DNA from: an uncultured Candidatus Saccharibacteria bacterium
GTDB taxonomy: Bacteria; Patescibacteriota; Saccharimonadia; Saccharimonadales; UBA4665
Length of the DNA: 6,313 nt
Assembly (NCBI GenBank): GCA_903836325.1
Contig: CAILQE010000040.1
Span: 1-6,313 of the forward strand
Reading direction: 5' to 3'
Below the pieces are notes generated by a model. It was not told the origin of the DNA. It saw only the letters and a program-made list of their open reading frames with translations, and did not search any database. The translations under genes were made by a program, and so were the position numbers. Below, in pieces: positions 5,899 to 6,313 of the stretch (the stretch's first letter is position 1; each line of letters starts with the position of its first letter).

Positions 5899-5904
5899 CT
5901 CCTT
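5899..5904 (-). promoter_or_regulatory. Shine-Dalgarno site of the small minus-strand gene
   Basis: On the minus strand the sequence reads AAGGAG-TAAAAAA-ATG, an almost ideal ribosome-binding site with a 7-base spacer. It decides the start codon and is the strongest SD sequence in the window. Confidence 0.8.
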
Positions 5905-5920
5905 ATTTTTTTAAACGACA

Positions 5921-5926
5921 AGTATA
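5921..5926 (-). promoter_or_regulatory. Candidate -10 box of the small minus-strand gene
   Basis: TATACT on the minus strand would start transcription about 10 bases upstream of the Shine-Dalgarno, giving a short normal leader of about 20 bases. The -35 region (AGCTTA at 17-base spacing) is poor, so the call is tentative. Confidence 0.4.
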
Positions 5927-5970
5927 AATATTACTCTCATTTTTAAGCTACTGCAATAATATTTTTAAGG

Positions 5971-5976
5971 TATAAT
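5971..5976 (+). promoter_or_regulatory. Consensus -10 box of metG, implying a leaderless or near-leaderless mRNA
   Basis: A perfect TATAAT ends 10 bases before the metG ATG, so the expected transcription start (about 5983-5984) leaves only 3-4 untranslated bases. The purine run AAGAAG just before the ATG is too close to serve as a normal Shine-Dalgarno. No good -35 is seen at 17 bases (CTACTG). Confidence 0.6.
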
Positions 5977-5986
5977 CTAAGAAGTA

Positions 5987-6313
5987 ATGAGTAAGTTTTA
6001 TATAACAACTTCAATTCCATATGCCAATGGAACTCCACATCTAGGTCATACCCTAGATTTTATTCAAGCTGACGTTCTTGCTAGATACGCAAAGCTTCAA
6101 GGCAAGGAAGTTAAATTTTCAACTGGAACGGACGAACATGGTTCTAAGATTAAAGAAAAAGCAGAAAGCTTAAATATGGACACCATGAAATATGTTGACG
6201 GAATTTCTGCTAAATTTAAAAAACTTCTAGATGTTCTTCAAGTGGAGTATACCGACTTTATTAGAACTACCGATCCGGAACACGAAAAACGTGCCAAACT
6301 AATTTGGAAAAAA
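5987..6313 (+). CDS. metG: Methionyl-tRNA synthetase, N-terminal part (runs off the window)
   Basis: Class I aminoacyl-tRNA synthetase that charges tRNA-Met with methionine in the cytoplasm. The 109 visible residues are the start of the Rossmann catalytic domain: FYITTSIPYANGTPHLGH (4-21) contains the HIGH-type ATP-binding motif as HLGH (18-21). VKFSTGTDEHGSKIKEKA (42-59) contains the family signature TGTDEHG, and FIRTTDPEH (91-99) is also typical. The KMSKS motif and anticodon-binding domain lie beyond the right edge. The first ATG at 5987 fits the normal N-terminus. The gene appears to have its own promoter and to be divergent from the small upstream gene. In many Firmicutes and Actinobacteria metG precedes the yabE/rpfB-ksgA cluster; here it follows. 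Confidence 0.97.
   Translation, partial: MSKFYITTSIPYANGTPHLGHTLDFIQADVLARYAKLQGKEVKFSTGTDEHGSKIKEKAESLNMDTMKYVDGISAKFKKLLDVLQVEYTDFIRTTDPEHEKRAKLIWKK

Noticed and set aside
5892..5921. TTG start giving a 66-residue version of the small minus-strand gene
   Set aside because: The extension would translate through the strong Shine-Dalgarno that serves the ATG at 5889-5891.
1..6313. CRISPR array, insertion sequence or tRNA gene
   Set aside because: No regularly spaced repeats, terminal inverted repeats with transposase, or tRNA cloverleaf other than the tRNA-like part of tmRNA were found.

Overview
This AT-rich window looks like a small, streamlined bacterium of the Candidate Phyla Radiation (Patescibacteria), most likely a Saccharibacteria-type genome. 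That assignment is inferred from gene content: a UvrD/PcrA helicase with a Trp-containing motif III (GDDWQ) carrying an intein, a membrane-anchored DUF348-G5-lysozyme protein next to ksgA, and tight gene packing. No marker able to fix the taxonomy is complete here. The genes use the standard code: Trp is TGG, stops are TAA or TAG, and no in-frame TGA was seen.

Layout. Positions 1-3078 hold the 3' part of a uvrD/pcrA helicase gene, with its start and Walker A motif upstream of the window. It is interrupted in helicase motif III by a 361-residue in-frame intein (637-1719), which itself contains a GIY-YIG-like nuclease core and a further uncharacterised C-terminal region. Positions 3122-4375 encode a YabE/RpfB-like cell-wall protein (membrane anchor, DUF348 repeats, G5 domain, lysozyme-like domain). 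It overlaps by 14 bases the ksgA/rsmA 16S rRNA dimethyltransferase gene (4362-5147). A complete tmRNA gene (ssrA, 5223-5610) follows with its own extended -10 promoter and an atypical 30-codon tag frame. A 56-codon gene of unknown function lies on the minus strand (5721-5891). Opposite it, the 5' end of metG (methionyl-tRNA synthetase) starts at 5987 and runs off the right edge.

Functionally the window combines DNA repair, cell-wall remodelling, ribosome maturation, ribosome rescue and tRNA charging, a housekeeping set. The yabE/rpfB-ksgA pair, with metG nearby, recalls the metG-tatD-yabE/rpfB-(rnmV)-ksgA cluster of Firmicutes and Actinobacteria, but metG lies downstream and ssrA is inserted. 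The accessory elements are the intein and the small unrecognised gene. The -10 boxes of yabE and metG lie so close to their ATG codons that both mRNAs are probably leaderless, whereas the small minus-strand gene has a strong Shine-Dalgarno site.
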